From positions 930,001 through 994,000 of the forward strand of contig JAUIRK010000898.1 in NCBI GenBank assembly GCA_030549495.1: a DNA stretch of 64,000 bases, in the 5' to 3' direction. The notes under the pieces are model-generated. The model did not search any database. It was given only the letters and a program-made list of their open reading frames with translations, and was not told the DNA's origin. Positions 25,001 through 37,984 of this stretch are shown in pieces. This DNA comes from Nectonema munidae. Taxonomy: Eukaryota > Nematomorpha > Nectonematoida > Nectonematidae. Numbering within the stretch: the stretch's first letter is position 1; each line of letters opens with the position of its first letter. The translations under genes and the position numbers were made by a program.

Positions 25001-28000
25001 AATCTTCAGATACCTATTCAATTTTCTTTTGATTCAAGAATCGTATGTTTAAAATAATCTTTAATGTCTTCAATATATATTTTAAAAGTATAGTTATTTT
25101 TGTTTGCTTTGGAAAATAATAATTTTTTGACGGCCTCTTACTAGAATTTTAAACTTGAAAGACAGTCAGTATTAGGTTCTGTATCCGTCCAAAGCATTAT
25201 CAAAACGATTAAACAAAAAAATGTCACCCGCCCTTGGAAAGCGTTTGAAATTTTACGCGATCTAACACTAAAACTTAAAGATATTTGTATTGAAATAAAT
25301 ATCACAAGCGTTTAAATTTTGGAAATCAGAATTACTTCCTATTTTGGAAATTTTATATCAAATACCTTCTTAGTTCACGGGTTCCCACACAGGAGTGCTT
25401 GCACGCTTTAGGAAACAATTTATCAGGGGTGCAAAAATTATTGAACTTGATAAGAAGTTTTTATACATTTATTTGTGCTTTCAGAAATGTTTGGTCTACA
25501 CTCTACGTCTTCTAGAAGGTAATGCACAACAATTCATTTTGACTAGCTTATGTGTTTGAGTTGAAAAAATAGCGATTGTCTATGCACAAAATGTAATATT
25601 TCTATTGATTTGTTGTGCAAAAAATATTTTTACTGCCAGTTTAACTGATTGGAACAAATTTCAATTCTGCCAGATAAATTGTTTATATTTTATCATCAAC
25701 TGTTATATTGATTTTTGGCTTGAGTGTGCTTTTAAATTTATTTTTGAAATAATCTTGCTTATAGTACCCTCTATTTCTAAGAGTACGTTGACAGTTGCTT
25801 AGTTAGATAGATTAAGATTATTATTTTTCAATAATAGATTATAATAAAAACGATAGGCTTAAGAAAGTGGTGCGAGAATACAATAATATTTTTAAGGGGT
25901 GTGAGAGTAAAAAAATTGGAAACCACTGCCTTAGTTCATTTATACACAGTAAAACATCGATAATCCGAAAAACTCACTCTTTGGATGAATTGATTGGGAA
26001 CAAAATGTTTGCTCCACAAATTGACATATTTACACTAGGAGATTCACTCTCCGCAAAGATTTGGAAATAACAGCAATGAAATGTTTTACAAAAATGCTTG
26101 AAATTCAACGTAATCTATTAATTCTCTCCTAAAAGCCAAAAAAGAATTTTGTCATAAATCTCATGTATCTTTCGAATTTCATTTTTGGGACACAGATTGC
26201 GCTATGCTAACTTCATTCTTGCATCTTTCAACTTTTATAATCGATGTATTCTTTGAAAAAAATGTAATTAACCGTATAAGTTTGTACATTTTCATCTGTG
26301 TGTAAAAATTTTTTTTTTAAATTCCGTTTATTTTAGTGATGGAAGTAATCATATTGTTTTCCTACTTGAGGATTAATTAGCTGCTTCCTTTTTCAATGGA
26401 GATTTTCATTTCCTGGTGAGGAGTCTCGCATTGGGAGCAAACGGATTTAAAAGTCACGTGATACGTCAGTATATATCAGTGGTTCTCAGCCTTTTTCAAA
26501 GAGCTAAAACCAACATTGCAATAGACGGTCGCACCAAACCAGTTTTATAAAAAGCGTTTTTTTTAATAACCTTGAAATATTATTCTAATTAGTTAAATTG
26601 AATCCAAATTGCTGCATATATATCATAAAATTGATAAATAATAAATCAATAAATTTGTGAAATTTTGACTGTTTTAATATGATATTGTTAGCCCATATTT
26701 CCCACAACTTTGCTCCTCTCATGCATTCTCCTTAATGCATTCTAATAAGTATGCTTGATAATTTTAACTTCCTAAGCTTAGTCATTGGAAAGATCCTATA
26801 CTTAGCTGGATCGTTGGTAAGAATTGTAGAAATTGCTTCTCTTTTAACACTTCTATACTCTGTTCATCTTACAAAAAAAGCGTTACAAATAATAAAACAT
26901 AAAAACTTTTTACCTCATATTCAATTATTTTTAAAGATGATTCATTATTAAAACTTGAGGATATACACCATCTTAAGTTAGCTCTCTATAAATATTTTAA
27001 CTGTCTTTTACCCTATATTTTTAATGGTATTGTGACTTAACTTTGAAAAACAAAGCATATCCCCCATATCGTGACTACTCATTTTTTCAAACTACCCAAC
27101 TCAAAACAATAAAAAAAATAAAAATAAAACATCCCATTTCTTTTCATAAATGCAAAATTTAAAAAAAAAACTCTCTTATTTCTGAGTATGAAACAAAAAC
27201 ATGATCTTTAAATTAGTCTTACGGTTTTCCCTTTCTTAATTAACCAAATGTCATTAAAAATATTCGTAATTAGGTATTAATAAGACAAATAAAAATTTTT
27301 AACATGAAAACAACATGATTGATGATAATGGGAGATTTGGAAATTTTATTTAATATTTAAAATTAAATTATTATCAAGACATGTTTTGAACTTTTCTAAA
27401 CTGAATGTAGTCAGGACCAACTAATTTATTTGCTTTAAACAGCATTTCAGTTTTGAAAAACTTTTAAGTATTTTAGTTATTTTGCACTTTTTCAAATTTG
27501 GTTTATACAAGTTAACTTGATAAGATGGAGGCACAAAAATTGAAAAATAGGCAACGATGAGGTAAAAAATTAAAGCGATGGCTGACATTGTTTAGATTTT
27601 ACATTACTCTCGTTAATCCTAAAATCAAGTAGCTAAGTGAAGACAGTTGCGTCAGTATTTATTGGAAATTTAATTTCTAAATTGATTTTTATAAAAGAAT
27701 CATTTTGACTTATATCAAATAAAAAAATGTTTGGTTGAAACATCTGAAATTGTTTTGAAAAACTTCAAATCAAAAAAATTCTCTAAATCTCAACTTTATT
27801 TCATTCTCCACTAGTACACTTTCATTGACAAATGAATGTTTTAAATTACTGTAAAGTAAGATAGTCTGTTTCAACGTCTGCTATATGTGGGAGATGTCTG
27901 AATTCATGCTCTTTTATGTTTTCCTTCAATAAAAGTAGCTTCTTTAAGCGCTCAAAATGTAAAGTATGCTTTTATTTCCCCCTTGAAGTTGTAAGCTAGA

Positions 28001-31000
28001 ATTTTTATCAACTTCACATTTAGGTTGAAATAAGCGCCAAATTTTCCTTATAACATTTTTAGAAGTAAAGCCTCAGCGTTTCTAGTAACTGACATTCTAG
28101 AAGTTGTTATAAGGAAAAAAATTTCAAAAATCCATTAAAAAAATTTTGAGTGTAAAAATATAAAATTTAAAATTGATATAAATTTAACATTATACTGTTT
28201 AATATAACTATTTATCTTCCCCCTCGCAATGCCTAAAAATACCGAAAGAAGCGAATCTTCAGGTTTATCGAGGTCTGACTGTATATACTTCATGTTATCT
28301 AAAATCGTATACCCAGTTTCAATATCCAATTTATTCCTCAAGATCAAAACTATATATATGCCAAATTAAGCTTTAAAATTCTTCTATTATTGCTCAAGAA
28401 CAAAGGTAAAATATGAACGAAAGTTTTAACAATGCCCCCAAAAAAACAACGTATTTTTCATCGGGTAAGCATAAATCCGCAACTTGGGTCGAAATAAATG
28501 ATCTGAAAAGTTTGATGCTGGATAACGTATGCTACCAAAGCAAATTATGTACCAAAGCGTACCCCTTGTTATCATTGTAAAACAAGCAATATAAGTTTTT
28601 GAAAGTCAGATTGAGCATAACACAATGTTTACAAGAGCATCGCATTGAAAAATTTAAACTCTCGATTCGCTTTTCCATTGACATTTGTCTTAATATGTCG
28701 CTTAAAAGTTAGAAATATTCATCATTCTAAATGTATTAAACTTTAGATAAATTGCTAAAATTTTTAATATTTTGAGAATCTACGTTACATGTTTTATTCA
28801 ATTATACTCCATAAAGGATTAAGAGGAGGAAAAAATTAAGATCATTCATATTTTATATTTTGAATAACTCTAGAAAAATAGCGCTTCTTTGAAATTAATC
28901 ATATTTGAAAATTCATGAAAAACTTAAAAATTTCTTAAAGTTTGTTATAAGTAAAATTTGGGTGTATATACTCTCTTAAAATAAATGAGTGGGGCAGAAA
29001 GATTTTGAGTTAATTATAAATAAAATAGATATTAGAAAATTGATTTACCGATTGCTTGATTGATAGCTCTACTTGCTTCCAGCTTATACCACTCCGTTCC
29101 AGATAAATTACGTGTTTTATGAGCTGGATCGATAGAAGGCTGATTATCCAAATAGTCCATTTTCATGGATACTTTCTTGTTCAACCTGGAGGAATAGGGT
29201 ATACCAACGATGACAACTGCTCTAGAGTGGTGATCACTGAAATCGATTCCCTCGCTCGCTTTCCCACGACAAACTGCTAAAAGCATGGCGCCTTTATCCA
29301 CACCACCAGAAAACCTTTTGAGCTCATCTTCGAAACGTGCTCTGTCGGCAGTTTCCACACATACAAGCTTAATGCTTTCGAGCTTCTTCCACAAATCTGA
29401 CCTTCTCCAAAACTCCATGCACTTGTTAAGGCAGGCATATGATGGAAAGAAGACGAGCATCCCTTGTGGAACAATCCGTGCTAAATTAATAAGAGAGTTG
29501 CAAAGAGAAGTCAAAAATCTAGGATCAGATTGGTTTGCATAAGTGGCTTCGAGAGGAACTCCATCCGGTCCAATGAACAATGTGAGGGCTTTAATTTGAT
29601 TTTGGGAAATAACATGGGTATTTTCAAGCTTGACATCAAACACAATTCCCATTTGTGATTCGAAAGAAGATAAGGGAGATAAGGTGCCGCTGGTCAAAAT
29701 GATGCATTTTACAGCTTCATTGATTAAACTTTGAATGGAGTATGCAGCTGAAAAGCAGGAGTAATTTAGTACTTGTGGGGTTTTCGGATTCTCGGGTGTT
29801 TCCCAGACACTTTTATTCTTGTAAACTTCATCTTTTTCAAAGAAAATTCTGAAAAGGTTACAGCGAGACCTCAAAACATCTTCTTTCACGTTTGGGTCAT
29901 AGCCTAGGTTGCTGAAATTATCTGATATATTATCCAATTTGTCATCTAGGCCAAATTCTTGAAAGACAAATTGAAAAAATTCAAGAATATTATCTGCAGC
30001 TGCGATAGCACGATTTAAGAACTTATTGTTTGAGGAATATGAAAGAGATCGGCTAAAACTTTGAAATTCTCTACAAAATTTGAGTGAGTTTTTCGTGCTT
30101 AAATTTGACTCTTTCAAAATTGTATAAATGTAAGAGCCATCAGGAGTGAAATTTTTGTCTCGGCAAACCTTTTCCAGAGTTTCTTCTAATTTTAACAGGA
30201 TATCCTTTAGTACTAGACAATTTGTCAGCGAAATAAACGACTTTTCATTTGAGTCAACAGATAATTCCCATTCTTGAGAAGTTTCTTCACTCTTTTTAGT
30301 CTCTGCAATTAAGTCGTCCAGTTCTTTGATAACAGCAGCGATTTCAAGAGACTTCAATTTATATGATGATATTTCTTCACAAACCTTAAAGAAATTTGAA
30401 TAAAGACCATTATTCTTAGGCGAGAGTAAAAACAAGATAAACTTTTTCGATGTTATGAGCTTCATCAAAAATTAATATGGCATTTTTTAAATTTATTGAC
30501 ATATTATTACGAATATTCTTGTCTATCACATAATTGTAGGGAAGAAGAACTAAGTCGGAGGTGTCTACCAATTCTTTTGCAAGATAATACGGACAAACGT
30601 TGTGTTCTTTGCCAACCTTGCACAAATCCTCAATGTCAATCACAGGAGAAGGTTGAGATTGAACCAATTCGTATATTGACGCTTTCTCCTTATACTTGTT
30701 CAAATTGTTGAAATAAATACAGCTTCTAGACTTTTTCTAGAACAAAGTTTTACTTAAAATATTCATAAAAAAATGTAAGAGAACTTACTGCGGCCAAGCA
30801 CTTGTGAACTTTAATAGCTCCACTTTCCTTCCTTATTGTTGGATGAATGCAAGTTTGATCGCGTGAAGAAAGAACGCATGCTTTAGTTGAAGAACTGTAC
30901 TTACTCTTTTTTAACTCTTTGAGAACTTGAGAAAGCTGAGAGTGTGTTCGAGACGCGTAAATGATTTTGCCGACGTTATTGAACGAATTTTCATCCAAGT

Positions 31001-34000
31001 TCCACGTTGAAATGGAGTACCGAGATGAAAGAGGCATCACTTTCGTCTTCTTCTGCGAAGAAATACCAACAAACTTGGAAATGGAACTTACTTTGCCATT
31101 TTTATTTTGGTGCAGCCAGGCTAGCGTTGAACACAGAAGAGAGAGAGTTTTACCTTTTAAAATCAGAAAATAAGTCATCATTGTAAAAATCAATTTTAGT
31201 TAATCAGTTGGAAAAAAACTCAATTTTTTAAGACATGTAACTCTAACACCTGACCCGCCGATAAAGAGAGAGGAGAGAGAGAGAGACTGTGACCACCCCA
31301 CCCCTAATAGAAAATATATAAATGTTACTTTCTTATAGTTCACAGCCCTGTGCTTAAAGTAGAGTCTGGCGACCGGACCTCAGAACCAGAAAATTTCATC
31401 CAGAAAATCAACAAATATAAAAAGAAACGAAGTGACTTTTTTTGTCAGTTTTGATATCCACTTTCTTTTCACCTACATACCATTAATATAGGACAAAACA
31501 TCCTAAAAAAAACTTTCTAATTACACAAAACTCACCACTGAAGATACCAATTCATAACACTACTAAAGTAACTTTAACGGCAATTACTTTACCTTGATTG
31601 ATATAAATTTTCAATAAAATTATGGAAGAGCAATGAACCCCATGTGTGACATCCTTGCTAATTTAGTAATTTAGAATTGAAAACTTAATAAATGAATAAG
31701 AATTTTAATAAATAAAATTAAAGAAAAATTAATAAACGACATAAAAAACATCTCTATGATAACAAAATTTGCCTAGGATTTTGAAGCACACAACACCATA
31801 TCATTTTTACACTGCAAAATATTGAACTCATCCAGCTACACCTTCTTCTGCACTTTATTTTAGCTATGTATACTATAGATGAGAGGATGTCAAAGGGGGT
31901 CTGAGGGATCTTTAAGCGTCATTTAGAAAAAGCTAGAAGTCAGTGACTTTGAGAGATTTAGTAAGAATAAATATATTATCAGAAAATTGGGTCAAACAAT
32001 CAAATGCATTTCTTTCATCATATTTTTCTAATGTTTATTATACCGAAACAAAAATTTTTGCCACAAAGTTTTAAATATTTTTAACTTATTAATTGTGTTT
32101 TTTGACTAATATGTTTAATAATTTCTCAGACAAAAAAGTTTTGCGACATTTGATCAAGATTGTTCAAGAGAAATTTTAGAATTGTTAAAAGGCAAAACTT
32201 TATGTCTTAAACTTGGTTCTTATGTAGTTGTATTTTCCTATATATACTACTTCTAATTTATTATAGAACATCTCGTATTTCAACTAAAAACATTATTATT
32301 AATGTACAATATTATTCAAATAAATAATAGTAGTAAATATATATAAAGGTTTTCATCAAAAAATTTCAGTGAGAAATAAATTCTTCCCGCCTAGTGTGTC
32401 GTTTTTATGTGTAATCGCTTAAATAATTTTAAAACGTAAGCTAGACTAAAAATCTGAAATTAAGGAAAAATTCAAATAAAATGTTTAAACGTTTTTTGTA
32501 TTAAAAATTTTATTTCAAAATATATAATTTTGATAACATATGATCGATTAAAATGAAAAATGAAATTACCCCCTAAATAGTATTCAAAATCGGGAAGATG
32601 TTAAATTATTTTAGAAGATATATAAATTGTTTTTAAAAGAGTAAAAACTTTGATCACAAAAAATTCCTTCACTTAAATACATTGTACAAGACGTGATAAA
32701 ATTTGATAATTTCTGAATTTCGATTTTGCGCCGCTTGTGAAAATAAAAAATCTATTTCAAAAATCATAAATATCATATATCAGTTATTTTACTCGGTTTG
32801 TTTGCGAATGTTAATCATGTTTGGTGGATGTCGTTATTTTTCAATGGTGGAGTCTTTCTTGCAGTTCTAGAATGTACTGTTTTCCATCATAGTATTCTTG
32901 CTGACATCAGTTTCCGTTATTTGTATATCTTTTGACAGCTCACATCAAGTGATGCCAATTTAGAGAAAAAGTTGCTAAATTAAGCGATTTTATTTTAACA
33001 TTATTTTGCTTTTAGCGAGAGATTTTTTTAGCTCAAGTTTCTAATCTTCAAAAATATTAATTTATAATTAAAGATTAATTTTCGTAATTAATACGCCCTT
33101 AAGTCAGGTTCGTTAGATACTTGATAATAAATTGATTACTAAGTGTGGTTTGTTATGAATATCAATTGCTGTGTGAAGTTATTGCAAAAATTAGCAGTGT
33201 AACAGCATAAAAAAATTTGAATTCATAATCTGCATCTTCCTTCTAGAGAAGTTTTGGAAGATTAGTATATAAACTTTAAAATAATTTTTTTGGTAATTTA
33301 TTATATTTTAACGACATTTTTATTTAAACCTGCTACTTTTATTTATGAGAGTTGGCAACCCTGATTAAGATATATTAAAAACCGTTACTCAACGGCAATA
33401 ATGTCATTAATCCCTTCCTAATATGACAATTTAAGTACAACATATGATGAAAAATATCGTTTATGCGCAAATAATGAAATGAGATTGTAAATATAGATTA
33501 TTAATAAATATCAATCAAGTGACAAATATAAATATTATGATAGTGTTAATGTTACGTTGGTGAAAGAAAAAATGAAAATAAAAAATAGTATATAGAGCTA
33601 AAATATTTATGCGAAGTTGACATTATAATTATATTTGTATCCCTGGCCGTTTAATTGGTTTCCACCCAATGGGGGCACAAATATTTTCTACGAAACTTTC
33701 GGTGGGTGAGACCTGATAAACTGTCTCAATGGCAATGTTAATGATAAAAAATTAAAGAGCTCGTTCCCTGGTATGCATACAATTAACTATTTTTGATGTA
33801 ACAAAATAGGGAATTCTAATGTTTATTTCATAAGAATGTGATCAGGAGAGTTCGATGTATGAATCAAATATTATGATATGAAATAAAAAAAAGAAAATCA
33901 CAGTAATTTTGAAAGAAATCCAAACGACTACATTCGGAAAATTCAGGAAAAACTATTTTATCCAAATCAAAATGTTCGTTCTCATTCCCTAATATATTGA

Positions 34001-34438
34001 CTCTGGATTTAGTCTTGTATTTATGATAAACGAAATGTATATAATACAAAATGTCGCATTTTTATACAAATAGATAAACAAAACTCTATTGAGATTAATA
34101 ATTATTAACTCATCATAGAGATAACTTAGCATAATTATTACTTAGAGGATGAATTAACAGAATGGAAGGATTTGTTTGAGGGACTGAAAATAGATTCTAT
34201 GAACAAGTGACTATGAGTGCCAAAAACCAAAATAAAATATTGTACATAACATATTCTTGATTTGTATATTTGCAATTGATAACATACCTGTTCCAGTTGG
34301 ACTTTCAAGTAATCCATTTTTAGAATTACGGATGCAAAATAATACATTTTCCATATATTTTTTTTGACATTCATAAGGTTCATAAGGAAACTCTATATTA
34401 ACTCCACTTAAATTTATTTCAGTGCTCATATTTTGCAA
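21902..34438 (-). CDS. Rtel1: RTEL1-type DNA helicase, 3' end not found
   Basis: Six minus-strand exons join in frame into about 908 residues of a regulator-of-telomere-elongation helicase, an XPD-family Fe-S helicase acting in the nucleus on D-loops, T-loops and G-quadruplexes. Exons: 34288-34438, 30789-31153, 30443-30736, 29049-30384, 24151-24629, 21902-22002. Landmarks: Walker A SPTGTGKT (46-53); ASRTHSQLSQV; Fe-S cysteines 152, 169, 178 and 220; DEAH 263-266; GTLSPLSSF; CRGKASEGIDFSD; QAIGRVIRH (713-721). RTEL1 rather than DDX11 is indicated by LSSRDQTCIHP, IFDEAHNIEK and the harmonin-like exon 6. Introns are 3134, 52, 58, 4419 and 2148 bp. The rest of the harmonin-like region and any PCNA-binding tail lie beyond 21902 or outside the window. 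The alternative start at residue 4 is possible. Confidence 0.9.
22927..23181. mobile_element. hAT-type MITE in RTEL1 intron 5
   Basis: The left terminus CAGAGACGGATCTAGA and the right terminus (reverse complement CAGTGGCGCATATAGAG) are an imperfect inverted repeat of the CAGTGGCGGATC class. A G-run lies near the right end. A target duplication is not clear. Confidence 0.55.
24151..24629 (-). CDS. Rtel1: RTEL1 exon 5 (motif VI and linker)
   Basis: Residues 716-875. The acceptor CGTTTTTAG precedes GRVIRHKNDYGCVILCDSRH, completing motif VI. The catalytic core ends around LIKTLSSFYRS; the rest is a polar, low-conservation linker rich in Ser and Lys. The end at SSPK before GTTAGC is inferred, because the phase fits exon 6. 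Confidence 0.8.
25376..25928. mobile_element. hAT-type non-autonomous element in RTEL1 intron 4
   Basis: The left terminus is CACGGGTTCCCACA and the right terminus, reverse complemented, CAGTGGTTTCCAAT. Flanks TCTTAGTT (25368-25375) and CCTTAGTT (25929-25936) form an 8 bp target duplication with one mismatch. There is no transposase. An inverted pair AGGGGTGCAAAAATTATT / AATAATATTTTTAAGGGGTG lies further in. Confidence 0.7.
26477..26550. mobile_element. Solitary hAT-type terminus
   Basis: CAGTGGTTCTCAGCCTTTTTC is a common hAT terminal sequence. No matching inverted end was found within several kb, so this is probably a truncated copy. Confidence 0.4.
29049..30384 (-). CDS. Rtel1: RTEL1 exon 4 (Arch and helicase domain 2)
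   Basis: Residues 271-715 plus one base, starting VCEEISSYKL after acceptor CTTTAAG. It carries the Arch region, TSGTLSPLSSFE, PQGMLVFFPSYACLNKCMEF, LLAVCRGKASEGIDFSDHH and LSGTEWYKLEASRAINQAI. The donor GTAAATC splits Gly716. Confidence 0.92.
30443..30736 (-). CDS. Rtel1: RTEL1 exon 3 (Fe-S cysteines, DEAH box)
   Basis: Residues 173-270. The acceptor TTGTTCTAG precedes KKSRSCIYFNN. Cys178 and Cys220 (NVCPYYLAKEL) complete the four-cysteine Fe-S cluster. VIDIEDL and IFDEAHNIEK are close to RTEL1. The next intron is 58 bp. Confidence 0.9.
30789..31153 (-). CDS. Rtel1: RTEL1 exon 2 (motif Ia, first Fe-S cysteines)
   Basis: Residues 51-172. The acceptor ends TTTTAAAAG. The exon carries KTLSLLCSTLAWL, KIIYASRTHSQLSQV and QTCIHP, and ends KCLAA before a strong GTAAGT donor. 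The following intron is only 52 bp. Confidence 0.9.
31154..34287 (-). other. RTEL1 intron 1
   Basis: 3.1 kb bounded by GTATGTT and TTTTAAAAG. A short GA-rich microsatellite lies at about 31262-31286. I saw no other gene or transposon in it. Confidence 0.7.
34288..34438 (-). CDS. Rtel1: RTEL1 exon 1 (start, Walker A)
   Basis: Codes for residues 1-50 plus the first base of Gly51. It contains GVNIEFPYEPYECQKKYM, typical of the RTEL1 N-terminus, and SPTGTG. The donor GTATGTT follows at 34287. The Lys-Thr of Walker A come from exon 2, so the motif itself confirms the splice. Confidence 0.9.
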
Positions 34439-35589
34439 TTAAAAGTATAATAGTAAAAATGATTTAAAAATATCTAATTTTGAATTGTGATTTAAAAAAT
34501 CTAGAGTTGTTAGTGGTAAAAAAATAAGAAAAAATTCATTTAAATTATTTTAATTATTTAGGATCGCTGAGCCCTTTTTATTAAATTTAGCATTATAATA
34601 ACTAAATATAGTCTTGATAAGCATTATATATTATTTAAATCAAGCTTGAATAATTTAAAGAAGAAGAAAGAAAGTTTAACGCACAGACACATAAAGGAGC
34701 ACAATTTGAGATTAAATAAAAATCTTTAATAGATATACACCACAAGAAAAATAAGGAACTTTATGAAATGACATGGATTTTTAAAAAGGTTACTTTTAAA
34801 AAGAATTACTATTTGATATGTATAGTCATATATAAAAACAAAAAAAATATTTATGGATAAAATTAATTGAAAGTGTAAGCACAAGTGGAATGAAAATATA
34901 AGAGATACTATATATTATAAAATTAATTAGGGCACGTACAACTAAGTATTTATAGAATTATTACAAATTTAACAATTTCGTATTGAGGTAGGTATATAAT
35001 TGTTAGCCAAAGGAGTTCTAATACGTTTTTTATATTGTACATATGTGTTAAGTTCAGATAATTTGTATAGAGTTGTATTATTGCTGAAAAATAATTCCAT
35101 TTCATAAACTATCGATTGCTTATAGTTATTAGTGTTAATTCGATTCATATGTAGATAGTTTATTTGACAAGTGAAGTAAGAATGAATATCCTTACTGAAG
35201 GTAAGCAATTTCATCAGAGGAGATGAGCATTCACCTCTTGAATATTTGAAAAATACAAAATATAAGTTGTGATACTATAGATCAACAACTTTGAGGCACT
35301 GACATACAGCAAATTTTACACTAGTATGACTATTGTGTTTTATTTTGAATAACACAAGCTTGATCATTTTTTATATCTAATGAAAGTTTTTTTGTAATAT
35401 ATATTTACATATTTTTTCAAATCGAGTTAACAATGTGTTTTAATTTTTCTAAAAGGCCTTTGCTTGTTTTCATTTTAAAAATCGGCTTTGAATAAAAATA
35501 ACGTATCTTTCTGAACAAATAAATATGCAGAAAGCGGAGTTAATATTATATTTGGATGTAATAAAGATTAAATAAATTAGCCTTCGTCT
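34439..35589. other. AT-rich stretch upstream of RTEL1
   Basis: It should contain the RTEL1 promoter and 5' UTR, but no core promoter motif can be singled out in such AT-rich sequence. Confidence 0.3.
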
Positions 35590-35745
35590 TATTTAGCCTT
35601 TACGATTTAGGAGTTGAACAATCCATTTCCATCTTGTAAGATCAAACGCAGCGTCTTTTGCTTTTTGATAGGAATCGAAGGTTTCTAATTTCAAGATATT
35701 GGGGAATTATTTATTTCTAGGACGTCCTCTGAAATTTTTAGTTTT
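35590..35745 (-). mobile_element. LINE 3'-end fragment
   Basis: The minus-strand translation reads FRGRPRNK, then FDSYQKAKDAAFDLTRWKW and IVQLL, matching the GRPR...A.DR..WR.IV ending common to several LINE ORF2 proteins. It is broken by a stop. A less AT-rich patch at 36300-36600 may be more of the same element. Confidence 0.45.
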
Positions 35746-36299
35746 TAATTGATATTAACTTTATTGCGCAGAGCTTGCCCGGTATATCACCATTACTTTA
35801 ACACTTTCAAAAATTTTCGATTGCTCTTTATTAGCAAGTACTCTTTATTTTTCTCTTTTTTTGAAGTCAATAAACAAAGTATACATTTTTTCCCACATCA
35901 AATATCTTCTTTAAATAAATTTTGATATTTTCACAACTCATTTAGAAGCCTTACTTTTGTTCATTTTTTCAAGATTCGTGTTATTTTATAAATTTGATTT
36001 AGCTGTACTATAGTCCTATATTTGTAACATATATTTTTATTTTAAATAACATTTTTTTATTAAAATCTTTCTTTTTTCATGTGAGAGAGAGTGAGAGAAA
36101 GAGATTTCCTGAATTGAGGTTCACAATTGATTTGATCAAAAGCTTTATTTAAGTCGTGTAATATGCAAATATAAGAAGGAGATGAAGGGAGAGAATCAAC
36201 TAGGTTTTAAATATATGATTTATCCAATATAATTCATTTTTATACTCTATTAAATTAGAAAAAACAGATTTCGAAAAAATTCCATAGATTAACCTGGGA

Positions 36300-36620
36300 T
36301 TGAAAAGATAAAGGCAAGTCATCATTATCAAAGTGCCATATCCATTTGGACGTGGGCAAACATAGAGCGCGAGAGTTTTTCCTTATTTACCATGAATAGT
36401 CTTGGAGATATTAGGTGGTGAGGTGTCCAGTTCTCTTCGACGCCATAATTGTAAGCTACGGACCTAGCCTTTGTCTAACTGCAATGCAGCATTAAATATC
36501 ATCAAGCTAAGCTTGCTTATGTTGCAGCTAACCACCATACCTGATGGCCGTTCCACTATCCACATCCTGCGGACCCGCTCAGCTGTTCCAGCTCAGCCGA
36601 AAGATAAAATATTTAGATAA
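36300..36620. other. Less AT-rich patch, origin uncertain
   Basis: Contains TGGCCGTTCCACTATCCAC and CTGCGGACCCGCTCAGC-like sequence unlike the AT-rich background. The minus-strand frame KLSRSMFAHVQMDMAL vaguely recalls LINE C-terminal regions. Probably decayed LINE. Confidence 0.25.
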
Positions 36621-37984
36621 GTATTTTCTAGACGAGTAGACTATATTTCTTACAAAATAAATCAGTATCATGACTCTGAGATATTCTTTTATATCAATTC
36701 ATTATTAAAATCCCTCACAATTCTTTAAATATAATTGAAACGACTTTTATGATAAAACTGAAAAAAAAAATTCACAAAAACTGTGATTAACATCTTAAAT
36801 TTGTAAAACCCCCTTTCGAAATCCTTCATTTAATGTGTAAAAAATCATATAACATACTAAATGCTCTTATTTCATTTATCTATAATTTTTAATATATGGG
36901 TGGCGCATCAAACAACCTACAAACTAAAAACTATTTAAAATAAATATATTCTCCTCTTAATAATATTATCTGATTCAATTCAATCAATCAATCAATAAAA
37001 AAATTATTTTTATCTACTTTCTTTATGTTTTTTCGTCCAGTTTTTTTATTAAAACAAATTATTAAAGTAATTAATTTTAAATGTACGTTTTTTGTGTTAT
37101 TCTAAAATATGATATATAGTAATATACTAGACATTTATAATTAATTAGTTTTGTTAAAATCTTATTAAATCGTTTAAAATTTCCAGAAGGAAGGAGAAAC
37201 GTTTTTTTTATGGGTTTATTAGTGCGTGGGCTGAGAGAAGGAAGACAACTAAAAATCCTTAGAATTATTTGGGGGAGGGGCGATTTTTTTTTTATAATCT
37301 CTGACTTTCCCTATTTTATATAAGTCTGACTCGACCTTAAAACAAGTAAAGTAATATGAAAAGTCTACTCACAACCCTAACATGTTACATTTTCATCCTT
37401 TTCTAATTTACTATTATACAAGTTATTGACACCGTCAAAATTCTTTTCCATTACAATTGATAGCAATTTTTGAAAGTTTTTTCTCATTTCTAAGTTATAT
37501 ATTTTTTTATGTTTGCCCTTTCAAAGTTGTGTGGCTTCATCGAATAATATTTCGATTCTCTCTTATTTAATTTGTTGAAAGATTGTAAAACTAGAGAATT
37601 GATTTCGTTTGTAACGTTAGTCGGGGTTTTGAATTTTCGTAATAGTAGACAAGGAACGTTTTTTTGAACTAGTTGTTCTTTTAACCGCCTCTCTCTAGAA
37701 ACTCTTTTGAGATTTCCCGGCCTCCTAATTGGAGAAACAAAACATCTAATTTAGTTATAAAATATTTTCATTAAAACTTTCCGATTTAAAAATTGATACT
37801 TTTCTGTTATCTCCCCTCCCCTCACTCTAAAATTTTTTTTGGTACTTTCCTGTTTTGGCCCTGCCACTAATTTTTTTAATTTTCTGTTCTATGAATCTTC
37901 CATAAATGAATAATTAATCTTCTGCTTATTGGTTAATAATAAAACAATCTTATAAATGAACAATTTAAAATCACTCATTTGTAA
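36621..37984. other. AT-rich stretch, nothing recognised
   Basis: A short CACAAAAACTGTGATTAACATCTTAA piece near 36772-36797 resembles the body of SINE family 1. No gene seen. Confidence 0.3.

Noticed and set aside
28135-28347. 70-codon minus frame; CAGTCAGACCTCGATAAACC looks like a transposon terminus
   Set aside because: No partner terminus was found and the frame lies within RTEL1 intron 4.
24629-34438. DDX11/Chl1 as the identity of the helicase
   Set aside because: The Fe-S region (LSSRDQTCIHP), the EWY stretch before motif VI and the exon 6 peptide match RTEL1 better.
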